From assembly GCA_003542655.1 (NCBI GenBank), contig DPKF01000162.1, positions 1 to 7,824 of the forward strand: a stretch of 7,824 nt of DNA. Direction: 5' to 3'. The stretch is from Holosporales bacterium. Lineage in GTDB: Bacteria; Pseudomonadota; Alphaproteobacteria; Paracaedibacterales; UBA11393. The translations under genes were made by a program, and so were the position numbers. Every line of letters begins with the position of its first letter. Positions within the stretch are counted from its first letter, which is position 1. Of this stretch, positions 1 to 5,868 are shown piece after piece. The notes beneath the pieces are model-generated. The model did no database searches and was not told the origin of the DNA. It saw nothing but the letters and a program-made list of their open reading frames with translations.

Positions 1-14
1 TTGGGGGAGGGTTT

Positions 15-45
15 ACTATTTATTTAAAATAGTCTATTTTTTAAC
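15..45 (+). terminator. AT-rich inverted repeat with T-tract, possible terminator of an upstream gene
   Basis: ACTATTT (15-21) and AAATAGT (27-33) form a 7-bp inverted repeat around a 5-base loop, followed within a few bases by a T-rich stretch. This could end a transcript entering from the left edge or be an operator-like palindrome in front of the outer-membrane gene. The stem is almost all A-T, so it would be a weak terminator. Confidence 0.25.
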
Positions 46-51
46 CTTGAA

Positions 52-80
52 TTGGCCGTTATTTATTGTAACGCTATATG
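52..80 (+). promoter_or_regulatory. Possible promoter of the outer-membrane protein gene
   Basis: A TTGGCC element (52-57) and a TATATG element (75-80) are separated by 17 bases. They lie 26 bases upstream of the ATG, so the transcript would have a short leader carrying the AAGG ribosome-binding site at 91-94. Each half matches the sigma-70 consensus only partly. An alternative pair, TTGGGG (1-6) and TAAAAT (25-30), is also possible. Confidence 0.3.
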
Positions 81-105
81 ACTTATATGAAAGGTTAAAT
101 ATTTT

Positions 106-882
106 ATGAAAAAATATACATTATCAGTACTGGCACTTGCTGCCGTATTAGCTGCGCCACAAGCTTACGCTGGGTCAGCGAAGAAAAAAGACGCAAGAAA
201 GGATGAGGTTTATTGTGAAAAAGCAACACCAGAAACAGCTGCGCCAGCAGTATTAGCGGCACCCGGACCACAAGGATGGGCATTGTCTTTATCAGGCGGC
301 TTGATGATGATGGAATCAAAACTGACACACGAAACTAATGGGCTAGATGTTAAATATAAAAATAATTATAAACGGTTAGGTTTAGGGATTGCGCATTATT
401 GGACACTTTCCAATCGTGTTGTTTGGGGATTAGGCCTTGATATTTTTGCAGGTTTTGGTTCCAAAAAAGTGAATGCAACAATGACGCAAAAGATTTTTGA
501 ATTTGATAACGCTGGAAATCCTACTGGCTTGAGATCCGTACGGGTGCCAAGTACTTACACTCAAAAACGTCCAATATCAGCGTTAGCTTTTGCTAAACTT
601 GGCTATGCATACGGTAACTTTACGCCATTCCTGATGTTGGGTATTCGTGAAAGTTATGTGCGTCATGAAATTGTTGCAAGAGCGAATAATCAGAAAACTA
701 TTCAAAAGGATGTTAGCTTTGCTGTTACACCTGGTCTTGGTTTCATGTACAAAATGGGCAATTGGTCACTTGGGGCTGAATACATGCGTGGTGGAGAATC
801 AACCTTTGGTTTAGATGCTTATGCAGACAAAGTACGCAACAAAACACAATCTGTTGTAGCGCGTGTTTCATACTTCTTCTAA
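106..882 (+). CDS. Outer-membrane beta-barrel protein with signal peptide
   Basis: Predicted to be exported by Sec and inserted in the outer membrane; its specific function is not recognisable. The 258-residue product starts with a lysine-containing n-region and a hydrophobic core (residues 4-19). It ends in a signal-peptidase I type site, AYA before Gly23. A charged Lys/Asp/Glu stretch (24-38) and an Ala/Pro linker (about 40-56) follow. From about 57 to the end there are alternating polar/aromatic strands with Gly-rich turns (for example GWALSLSGGL and LGLGIAHYWTL), and the chain ends VSYFF, with the C-terminal Phe expected of a BAM substrate. The length fits a small barrel of perhaps 8-10 strands, of the OmpA-like or porin-like surface antigen kind. 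The start is set by AAGG at 91-94. It is a single-gene unit, closed by the terminator at 995-1028. Alternative: a surface antigen specific to this lineage. Confidence 0.8.
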   Translation: MKKYTLSVLALAAVLAAPQAYAGSAKKKDARKDEVYCEKATPETAAPAVLAAPGPQGWALSLSGGLMMMESKLTHETNGLDVKYKNNYKRLGLGIAHYWTLSNRVVWGLGLDIFAGFGSKKVNATMTQKIFEFDNAGNPTGLRSVRVPSTYTQKRPISALAFAKLGYAYGNFTPFLMLGIRESYVRHEIVARANNQKTIQKDVSFAVTPGLGFMYKMGNWSLGAEYMRGGESTFGLDAYADKVRNKTQSVVARVSYFF

Positions 883-908
883 TTTTATGGGAGACGAATC
901 GTTGCGTT

Positions 909-939
909 TTGCATGAATAAGATTTAAGTTAATTATAGT
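909..939 (+). promoter_or_regulatory. Weak candidate promoter upstream of the head operon
   Basis: TTGCAT (909-914) and TATAGT (934-939) are separated by 19 bases, longer than ideal. Any promoter for the head operon that lies in this gap would have to sit here, upstream of the terminator at 995-1028. Transcription would then need to read through that hairpin. A TTGACG at 950-955 is a good -35 but has no acceptable -10 at the right distance. Confidence 0.2.
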
Positions 940-994
940 GAAAGAAATGTTGACGCATAAACGTTAAGATTTTTGAAACATTAATAATCAAATT

Positions 995-1028
995 AACCCC
1001 TTGGGAGTTTCTCCTAAGGGGTTTTTTT
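995..1028 (+). terminator. Strong intrinsic terminator in the leader of the head operon
   Basis: Bases 995-1007 pair with 1011-1023 in a 13-bp stem containing one G-U pair and a 3-base TTT loop. The T-tract runs from 1022 to 1028. It lies 113 bases after the stop of the outer-membrane gene and 24 bases before the ATG of the prohead protease gene. It therefore both ends the first unit and sits in front of the phage operon. Confidence 0.88.
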
Positions 1029-1040
1029 ATGTCTGGATAT

Positions 1041-1046
1041 AGGAGG
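1041..1046 (+). promoter_or_regulatory. Consensus Shine-Dalgarno of the prohead protease gene
   Basis: AGGAGG lies 5 bases before the ATG at 1052 and 12 bases after the end of the terminator T-tract. It fixes the start and implies efficient translation of any read-through transcript. Confidence 0.8.
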
Positions 1047-1051
1047 TTTTT

Positions 1052-1597
1052 ATGAGAACGAAAACACATAAACTCTGCATTAAAAATCTTTCAGAAGACG
1101 GTTGTTTTGAAGGATATGCCAGTGTTTTTAATTTTTTAGATCATCATGGCGAAAGTGTTAAAAAGGGTGCTTTTAAAAATAGCTTATCAGCAAGGTCTGT
1201 TAAGGGATTGAAAATGCTTTGGCAGCACGACCAAAACAAACCAATTGGTGTTTGGGAGGAAGCTAGAGAAGATGCTTACGGCCTTTATGTGAAGGGCCGT
1301 TTGCTAATGGAGGTGCCGCAGGCCAAAGAAGCTTATGCTTTTTTAAAGGCAGGGGTGATTGAAGGACTGTCGATTGGGTATAACCCTGTTCATAGTTATT
1401 TTGATGAAAATAAAAAAGTTAAGTTTTTAACAGAAGTAGATTTACTAGAAATTTCACTTGTTACGTTTGCCGCTAATGAGAAGGCAAAGGTCGTTAATGT
1501 TAAAAATTTAATCAATATTAAAAAGCGCTTGCAAGATTTGCAAGGGGCGTTAGAGCATTTGGCAAAAACCGTCGCAACTTCAACAGTTTTATATTAG
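1052..1597 (+). CDS. HK97-family prohead maturation protease
   Basis: Serine protease of the phage prohead (peptidase family S78/U35). It is packaged in the procapsid, where it cleaves the N-terminal scaffolding (delta) segment off the major capsid protein. Family landmarks appear in order across 181 residues: the N-terminal GYASVFNFLD block (21-30), MLWQHD with the probable catalytic His59, IEGLSIGY with the probable nucleophile Ser107, and a LLEISLV block with Glu133 in the usual third position. A basic C-terminal helix (about 150-172) follows the catalytic core. The length is typical. The start has AGGAGG 5 bases upstream. The capsid gene follows after 8 bases, the standard order. The portal gene normally found just upstream is absent and its place is taken by the outer-membrane gene, so this is the first gene of a truncated or dispersed module. 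Catalytic assignments rest on remembered family motifs. Confidence 0.93.
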   Translation: MRTKTHKLCIKNLSEDGCFEGYASVFNFLDHHGESVKKGAFKNSLSARSVKGLKMLWQHDQNKPIGVWEEAREDAYGLYVKGRLLMEVPQAKEAYAFLKAGVIEGLSIGYNPVHSYFDENKKVKFLTEVDLLEISLVTFAANEKAKVVNVKNLINIKKRLQDLQGALEHLAKTVATSTVLY

Positions 1598-1605
1598 GAG
1601 GATTT

Positions 1606-2697
1606 ATGGAAGATAAGACATTAACAAACATGGAACAGTCTGTGAAAAATTTAGAGAATACATTTGCACAATTTACACAAGAAAGTGAGAGAAAAATGAA
1701 TCAATTTTATGCAACAAAATCAGCGTTTTCTATGTCTTGTGCTGGTGACAGTTTTGATACACAGAATAAGAGTGCTGATTTTAGATCTTTTTTAACAAAA
1801 GGTATGGGGCACAAAATGTTATCAACACAAAGCAATGGTGGTGAATATACGGTGCCAAACTTTGTTGTTGAACACATTCACAGCCAACTTAAAATAGGCA
1901 GTTCTCTACGGTCAATTGCGAGCGTTACTGACGTATCTTCAGATTCTTACGAACTGCTTATTGATAAGGGTGGGGCAAACGTTGGTTGGGCTGGTGAAAT
2001 GGATGAAAGACAAGAAACGGATTTACCAGAACTGAAAAAAATTCAAATTCATACGCATGAATTATATGCTAAACCCCGTGCTAGCCAAAAAGTGTTAGAT
2101 GATTCAAGTATTAATTTAGAAGAATGGATTGGGAATAAAATTTCTGAATCAATGAGTATTATGGAAAATACAGCCTTTATTAAGGGGGACGGCGATAAAA
2201 AACCAAAAGGCATTTTGTCTTATCCGTTGTCTGATGGTGAATCTGATGATCATTTGCAAGTGATTAAGACGGGTGAAAATGGGGCTATAAAAAATGCAGA
2301 TTCATTACTTGCCGTTGTGGATGCATTGCGTTCAGATTTTTTACCCGGTGCCTGTTGGATGATGTCACGATCAGCGTTATCAATGTTGCGTGGGTTGAAG
2401 GATGAGTCCCGTCGTTATTTATTACAGCCATCATTAAGTGAAGGCATGGCATATACATTATTAGGGTTCCCTATTGTTTTGAATGATGCGTTAGATCAAG
2501 TACGCTCTGGAGAGGTATCAACACCAATACTCTTTGGAAACTTTAAACAGGGATATCAAATTGTTGACCGTCGTGATGTGACTTTGTTGCGTGATCCGTA
2601 TAGTGCCAAACCATTTGTTGAATTTTATGCAACAAAACGTGTTGGGGGCGCTGTCGTGGATTTTAGTGCTATTAAAGTTCTGCAGTTTTCTGAATAA
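1606..2697 (+). CDS. Major capsid protein, HK97 fold
   Basis: Forms the icosahedral shell. The 363-residue product begins with a short coiled-coil-like, charged segment (about 5-35) and a loosely structured region to about residue 72, acting as the delta scaffold removed by the protease. The mature chain would begin near the LSTQSNGGEYTVP block (72-84), which resembles the usual start of phage and GTA capsid proteins. Other family landmarks are the E-loop region (about 107-150), the spine-helix region with FIKGDGDKKPKGIL (191-204), GFPIVLND (287-294), FGNFKQGYQIVDRR (310-323) and the terminal VGGAVVDFSAIKVL strand. The delta part is shorter than in HK97 itself (about 100 residues). The SD AGGAGG (1596-1601) overlaps the stop codon of the protease gene, so the two are probably translationally coupled. 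A stable hairpin follows the gene at 2711-2736. The frame is intact. Confidence 0.95.
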   Translation: MEDKTLTNMEQSVKNLENTFAQFTQESERKMNQFYATKSAFSMSCAGDSFDTQNKSADFRSFLTKGMGHKMLSTQSNGGEYTVPNFVVEHIHSQLKIGSSLRSIASVTDVSSDSYELLIDKGGANVGWAGEMDERQETDLPELKKIQIHTHELYAKPRASQKVLDDSSINLEEWIGNKISESMSIMENTAFIKGDGDKKPKGILSYPLSDGESDDHLQVIKTGENGAIKNADSLLAVVDALRSDFLPGACWMMSRSALSMLRGLKDESRRYLLQPSLSEGMAYTLLGFPIVLNDALDQVRSGEVSTPILFGNFKQGYQIVDRRDVTLLRDPYSAKPFVEFYATKRVGGAVVDFSAIKVLQFSE

Positions 2698-2710
2698 GTT
2701 GAATTTTTAT

Positions 2711-2736
2711 TGGCCCTGTGCTGTTGCATAGGGCTA
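2711..2736 (+). promoter_or_regulatory. Stable RNA hairpin after the capsid gene, without U-tract
   Basis: Bases 2711-2721 pair with 2726-2736 in an 11-bp stem (two G-U pairs) closed by a TGTT loop. It starts 13 bases after the capsid stop. No T-run follows, so it is not a classic terminator. Similar hairpins at this place could protect the 3' end of the capsid message, or reduce transcription or translation of the low-copy neck proteins. Confidence 0.55.
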
Positions 2737-2761
2737 TATAACAATCATGATGGAGTTATAC

Positions 2762-3301
2762 ATGTTGAAAATTGTTGAAAAGGCAGAAATACATGCGGTT
2801 ACCTTGGAAGATGTGAAAATTCATTTGAGATTGGAGCATAGTGAAGAAGATCAGTATTTGGTGCACTTGGTTGAAACTGCAACTGAATATATTGAACGTT
2901 ATTTAAATAGAAGTTTACTTGCACAAAAACTTTCATTTACCTGTGAGCCTAAAACAGTGAAAGGTGGATTTTCTGAAATAAAATTACCAAGGCCTAATAT
3001 TTTGCATGTGCATTCGGTGACCAGTATTAGAAGTGGTTCTGCACGTTATGCAGTGCGTCGGTATCAATTAGTTGATACAGATAATAGTCCTGTTTTAACA
3101 CTTGTGACATCAGATCCCCTTATTGAAGTTGTTTATCAGGCTGGTTTTGGTATGTATCCAAAGCATATTCCAGCTCCCATTAAACATGCACTTTTACAAA
3201 TAATTGCGGCGTTATATGAAAATAGAGGTGGGGAGCCGATACAACAATCAAATTTTTATAAAGATTTATTGGAGCCATACCGTGTAAAGGAAATTTTATG
3301 A
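2762..3301 (+). CDS. Head-tail connector protein, gp6-like family
   Basis: Neck protein that forms a ring on the portal and joins it to the head-closure protein (HK97 gp6 / RcGTA gp6 type). The 179 residues show the family layout. An N-terminal helical region VTLEDVKIHLRLEH then ATEYIERYLNRSL (13-52) is the usual signature for this family. A beta-rich middle follows (57-125). It ends with the YQAGFG turn (125-130), then an IPAPIKHALLQIIAALYENRGG helix block (136-157) and LLEPYRV near the C-terminus. I chose the ATG at 2762 because GGAG (2752-2755) lies 6 bases upstream. In-frame ATGs at 2747 and 2750 lack a ribosome-binding site and would add MMELY only. The stop codon overlaps the next start (ATGA), showing translational coupling. 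Location in the order capsid, gp6, adaptor supports the call. Confidence 0.85.
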   Translation: MLKIVEKAEIHAVTLEDVKIHLRLEHSEEDQYLVHLVETATEYIERYLNRSLLAQKLSFTCEPKTVKGGFSEIKLPRPNILHVHSVTSIRSGSARYAVRRYQLVDTDNSPVLTLVTSDPLIEVVYQAGFGMYPKHIPAPIKHALLQIIAALYENRGGEPIQQSNFYKDLLEPYRVKEIL

Positions 3302-3663
3302 GCGATAAAATTGGTGAAATGCGCGCGCGTATTCAGTTGGTTTTTAGGGAAATTAAAGAGGATAAAAATGGAGAATTTTTGGAGAAAAAAATACCTGGAA
3401 ATTCTTATTGGGCAAGGATGATGCCAATTAATATGATGGGGCGAAAAATTGCACAATCTGCGACCATGGATGAGTGGAATTCCTTAGAAAAATCTTTCCC
3501 TAAAAAATGGTACAAAATAGGTATGCGAAATTTTTATAACAGAGATGCTTTACAAGCAACTCTATTCGGGCTAAGGTTTAATAGTAAGTTGATAAAACTA
3601 GCAGCCCCATTTACCCCATCACTTGATGGAAAGTGGGTAGAAACCTTAGGTTTTGAATGTTAG
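3298..3663 (+). CDS. Phage head-tail adaptor (head-closure protein)
   Basis: Probably forms the second neck ring that seals the filled head and receives the tail (HK97 gp7 / SPP1 gp16 / RcGTA gp7 type, Phage_H_T_join). The 121-residue product carries the family pattern near its N-terminus: IGEMRARIQLVFR (5-17), then a D-x-x-G turn (KEDKNGEF, 20-27) and YWARMMPI (37-44). The rest is beta-rich with a conserved-looking aromatic stretch (EWNSLEKSFPKKWYKIGMR, 59-77). The start ATG overlaps the stop of the connector gene by 4 bases, and AAGGA lies 6 bases upstream. It ends in Cys121. The fold call rests on both the N-terminal pattern and gene position; sequence similarity in this family is usually low. 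Confidence 0.75.
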   Translation: MSDKIGEMRARIQLVFREIKEDKNGEFLEKKIPGNSYWARMMPINMMGRKIAQSATMDEWNSLEKSFPKKWYKIGMRNFYNRDALQATLFGLRFNSKLIKLAAPFTPSLDGKWVETLGFEC

Positions 3664-3682
3664 ATCACTATGGAGATACACA

Positions 3683-4087
3683 ATGGCTGATTATGGCGTC
3701 TTGTCCGCGATACGGACCCTGTTAATAGAAGATGAAAATATTATAAGGCATGGATTAAAAGAAAAAATTCATTTAGCCTATCCACCTGAAACAGAGCCAC
3801 CGGCAGTTTTGCTGGAGCTAGAAGAAATCTGGACATCCTTAAAATTAGGGACAGATTGCGGTCATGCGCGACTAAAAATAAAAACATCTGTTATTAGTAA
3901 TACACCAACAAATAACAAAAATCTTAATACGGCGGATGATATTAAGAAGTTGATGGATGGAAAAACGATTATTGTTAATGATGGCATGCGGGCAACAATT
4001 CGTTTATCAAATAGTGTGATAGATTTGCCTAAGCAAAATACACCCCGTTTGGTTGAAGATTATTATGAAGTTCTTGTTCGCGGGTAG
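3683..4087 (+). CDS. Probable tail terminator / tail completion protein (DUF3168-like)
   Basis: Expected to cap the tail tube and make the tail side of the head-tail joint. The call depends mainly on position as the gene after the adaptor, where HK97 gp10-type / RcGTA gp8-type proteins occur. The 134 residues fit in size and shape: an N-terminal helix MADYGVLSAIRTLLIED (1-17), a Pro-rich turn leading to a strand (YPPETEPPAVLLELEE, 33-48), a LKIKTSVIS strand (64-72), a helix (83-92) and a final pair of strands ending in YYEVLVRG. I chose the ATG at 3683 because GGAG (3672-3675) lies 7 bases upstream. An earlier in-frame ATG at 3653 would overlap the adaptor gene without a ribosome-binding site. 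The gap to the adaptor is 19 bases. The major tail tube gene expected next is missing. Alternative: another small neck or tail protein. Confidence 0.6.
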   Translation: MADYGVLSAIRTLLIEDENIIRHGLKEKIHLAYPPETEPPAVLLELEEIWTSLKLGTDCGHARLKIKTSVISNTPTNNKNLNTADDIKKLMDGKTIIVNDGMRATIRLSNSVIDLPKQNTPRLVEDYYEVLVRG

Positions 4088-4119
4088 GTAAACAGATGGT
4101 AAAAATAATGAGAACAATG

Positions 4120-4149
4120 TTCATAAGGGTGAGCTATGTACAGTATTAT
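4120..4149 (+). promoter_or_regulatory. Possible promoter after the head operon
   Basis: TTCATA (4120-4125) and TATTAT (4144-4149) are separated by 18 bases. They lie just downstream of the tail terminator gene and upstream of the small ORF at 4164. If used, the transcript would start around 4156 and meet the terminator at 4186-4217 almost at once, which would fit a leader controlling the 4288 gene. Confidence 0.3.
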
Positions 4150-4163
4150 TAAATAGGTAAAAA

Positions 4164-4277
4164 ATGACAAATAATATAATTCAGGGGCTAGATCCAGATG
4201 ATCTAGCCTTTTTTTTTGATCAATATTTAATACAAAGAGAAGCGCTTTTAATAGAGCCGTTACCTTTTTGGTATTAG
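4164..4277 (+). CDS. Possible small protein, 37 residues, unrecognised
   Basis: An ATG-started ORF encodes a short acidic and aromatic peptide with a DPDDLAFFFDQY middle and a PLPFWY end. No family is recognised. For the gene: it sits in the only gap between phage genes, its start has a weak AGGT 5 bases upstream, and its TAG stop overlaps the AGGGAG ribosome-binding site of the next gene, as in coupled pairs. Against it: a near-perfect intrinsic terminator (4186-4217) lies inside the ORF and accounts for the FFF run. It may be a leader peptide, a small tail chaperone-like protein, a remnant of the missing tail genes, or chance. Confidence 0.35.
   Translation: MTNNIIQGLDPDDLAFFFDQYLIQREALLIEPLPFWY
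4186..4217 (+). terminator. Intrinsic terminator between head operon and tail-tip gene
   Basis: Bases 4186-4194 (GGCTAGATC) pair perfectly with 4200-4208 (GATCTAGCC) around a CAGAT loop, followed directly by nine T (4209-4217). G-U pairs can extend the stem into the T-tract. It lies about 100 bases after the stop of the tail terminator gene and would end the head operon. It is also 70 bases before the next gene and inside the small ORF at 4164. Confidence 0.85.
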
Positions 4278-4287
4278 GGAGATGACA

Positions 4288-4800
4288 ATGGAAACCGTAT
4301 TAACATTTAGTATAGGGGGGTTGCCCCCCTTTTCTGCACGTGGTTGTGTACAAACGTTAAAACCAGTTCAGTTAGGGAAGATGGTACGTACCATAAATGG
4401 GACGTTATTACATTTGGGCCCTAAAGCGTTGAAATATAAATCCGTCATAGAAGCAAAAGATAAAAGTGTTTTGGCCGTTGACCGTTTTAGCCCTGGTGCG
4501 CAGGTTCGTGTTGGCTGTATTCAACGTCTATGGGAAAAGCTGGAAGGCATAGATAATCACCAATTATCCAGGCTGGACGTGCCTGGGTCTGTGTGTGTTT
4601 TGGATAATGAACAAAAGCTTATACCTTTTTCACAATCAGGAAAACACATCACGCTTGCTAGCAATCAAGACTTATCAGCAGATAAGGAATATTTTGTGAC
4701 ATATCGGCCTTATCTAGATATGCGTATCACTGACTTTTCGTTAAAAACAAAAGAATGGTCAATGGAAACGGAATGGATGCTTCACTTGGATGAAATTTAA
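4288..4800 (+). CDS. Phage tail-associated structural protein (SARG/YRPxLxM type)
   Basis: I recognise the pattern, from memory and without a family accession, as a hypothetical protein of about 170 residues found near the tail-tip genes of some siphophages of Proteobacteria. The pattern is an N-terminal PPFSARGCVQTLKP block (13-26), RTINGTLLHLG (34-44) followed by a Lys/Tyr-Lys-Ser turn, a central xxPGxxVxV segment (67-76), and a C-terminal VTYRPYLDMRITDF block (137-150) with an acidic end. It is probably a beta-rich virion or tail-tip component; its exact role is unknown. I chose the ATG at 4288 because AGGGAG (4276-4281) lies 6 bases upstream, whereas the ATG at 4282 abuts that site. Codons 9-14 contain a G6/C6 hairpin. 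The gene converges on the transporter gene with a 25-base gap and no clear terminator between them. Confidence 0.6.
   Translation: METVLTFSIGGLPPFSARGCVQTLKPVQLGKMVRTINGTLLHLGPKALKYKSVIEAKDKSVLAVDRFSPGAQVRVGCIQRLWEKLEGIDNHQLSRLDVPGSVCVLDNEQKLIPFSQSGKHITLASNQDLSADKEYFVTYRPYLDMRITDFSLKTKEWSMETEWMLHLDEI
4314..4334 (+). promoter_or_regulatory. G6-C6 hairpin in early codons of the 4288 gene
   Basis: AGGGGGG (4314-4320) pairs with CCCCCCT (4324-4330) around a TTG loop, and TTTCT follows. The 7-bp, nearly all-GC stem starts 26 bases after the start codon. It resembles a small terminator or a ribosome roadblock, and stands out in an AT-rich gene because it uses consecutive GGG and CCC codons. Confidence 0.5.
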
Positions 4801-4825
4801 TAATTTTGGGTTTGTTCAGTTTTTT

Positions 4826-5779
4826 CTATTTTTTCGCTTTTTCCATTTGAATTTCTTTGTGAGACAGGTAAAAAGCGGATGCAATGATAATACTTGATCC
4901 AACTAATAGCGTTGTTGTTGGTACTTGAGAGAAAAATAAATAGCCAAATAGTGCAGATATAACAAATTCTCCATATCTAAATGGCGCAAGTGCGGAGGCT
5001 TCTGTGGCGGAAAATGCTAAAAATAAACATACCTGGATTAAGTTACCACCAATACCCAGTAAAATGAGGTAAAAGAATTCTGATTGTGTGGGCATTTGCC
5101 ATACAGGAAATACAAATGGTAATGATATTAAGCTTGTGACGAAGCCAAAATGAAATAAAAGGGTTAATGTTTTTTCGTTGGCCACCATTTTTTTAGCAAG
5201 AATATCGAGCGTTGCAAATAGGAACGCCGCGCTTAAGGGAATAAAGCTGTAGACATGAAATTCATTTGTTCCTGGGCGTATGATATATAAAAGTCCTGCA
5301 AAGCCTATTAGTGTTGCAATCCAACGTTCTTTTGCGACATGTTCTTTTAAAAGAAAAAATGCTAGCGGCAAGAAAAATAGAGGCTGCATAAACATAAGGC
5401 TTGTACTTTGTGCAAGCGGCATAACGTTGACTGACCAGCAGCATAAAGCAATAGCTGCAGCACCAATAATGCCGCGTGCTGCGTGCATGCCGGGCATTTT
5501 TGTTTTAAAAAGGTTTGTGCCTTGGCCAAGCATAAAAGGCAATAAGACGATCATTGAAAAAAAGAATCGGAAAAATGCAATTTCGATCACATCTAAGCGT
5601 GCACCTAAAAAGCGCATAGCAACATCATTTGATACAGCAACAACAGATATCATGTTTGCCCAAAACACTCCTTGCAAATAACCTGGTCTAAAAAACCATT
5701 TAAATAAAGGATTGTTTTGCAGAAAAGTATGCACTCTATCCAGTAGTACAGAATCTGGTTGTGTTGTTGTGTCGTTCAT
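4826..5779 (-). CDS. DMT/EamA-family transporter, S-adenosylmethionine importer-like
   Basis: Inner-membrane carrier of the drug/metabolite transporter superfamily. The 317-residue protein has a soluble N-terminal extension of about 35 residues and about ten hydrophobic segments in two EamA repeats (roughly 38-167 and 177-305). The first repeat contains SNDVAMRFLGARLD then IEIAFFRFFFSMIVLLPF (about 50-82), and the second has ATLDILAKK and APFRYGEFVISALFGY (about 189-280). From memory these resemble the Rickettsia prowazekii SAM transporter (RP076), which has the same ANDV, FRFFFS and PYRY-E blocks. Import of SAM from a eukaryotic host would fit an intracellular bacterium, but the substrate is inference. 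The gene lies opposite to the phage genes on both sides, converging with the 4288 gene and diverging from the 5869 gene. The start at 5779 has only a weak Shine-Dalgarno (TGGG). It is a host-type gene placed within phage tail genes. Confidence 0.85.
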   Translation of the reverse strand: MNDTTTQPDSVLLDRVHTFLQNNPLFKWFFRPGYLQGVFWANMISVVAVSNDVAMRFLGARLDVIEIAFFRFFFSMIVLLPFMLGQGTNLFKTKMPGMHAARGIIGAAAIALCCWSVNVMPLAQSTSLMFMQPLFFLPLAFFLLKEHVAKERWIATLIGFAGLLYIIRPGTNEFHVYSFIPLSAAFLFATLDILAKKMVANEKTLTLLFHFGFVTSLISLPFVFPVWQMPTQSEFFYLILLGIGGNLIQVCLFLAFSATEASALAPFRYGEFVISALFGYLFFSQVPTTTLLVGSSIIIASAFYLSHKEIQMEKAKK

Positions 5780-5868
5780 GAATATATACCCAGTTTTATA
5801 CGTTTAATCATCAATACTTATATAATCACTAAATACTAGCAAATCAAGTACATGAAAGCGAGAAAATT
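5780..5868. promoter_or_regulatory. Divergent promoter region, with a TATAAT for the rightward gene
   Basis: This 89-base AT-rich gap separates the divergent transporter and hub-like genes and must serve both if each has its own promoter. A perfect TATAAT lies at 5821-5826 on the plus strand, giving a predicted start near 5833, but its -35 (ATACGT or similar at 5798-5803) is poor. On the minus strand, TATAAA and TATATA boxes are present without a convincing -35. Confidence 0.4.

Noticed and set aside
104..328. Minus-strand 74-codon ORF
   Set aside because: It is antisense to the signal-peptide region of the outer-membrane gene, has no ribosome-binding site and looks like a shadow of that gene.
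950..988. Promoter built on TTGACG at 950-955
   Set aside because: The -35 is good, but no acceptable -10 hexamer occurs 16-18 bases downstream; the AT-rich TAATAAT is about 26 bases away.
3321..3331. Alternating GC run in the adaptor gene as a Z-DNA-like or methylation site
   Set aside because: It is short and explained by the codons of the MRAR segment of the protein.
3256..3456. Minus-strand 66-codon ORF
   Set aside because: It lies fully across the coupled connector and adaptor genes, and its composition is that of an antisense frame.
4096..4152. An 18-codon ATG ORF just after the tail terminator gene
   Set aside because: Too short, without a ribosome-binding site or recognisable sequence, and it overlaps the candidate promoter.
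4164..4800. Programmed frameshift joining the small ORF to the 4288 gene
   Set aside because: The upstream frame stops before the downstream start, no slippery site lies near the stop, and the downstream gene has its own ribosome-binding site. Coupled re-initiation is simpler.
5280..5681. Plus-strand 133-codon ORF antisense to the transporter, with a minus-strand 60-codon frame at 5262-5444
   Set aside because: Both overlap the transporter's membrane segments, which explain their open frames. They have no plausible protein domain or leader.
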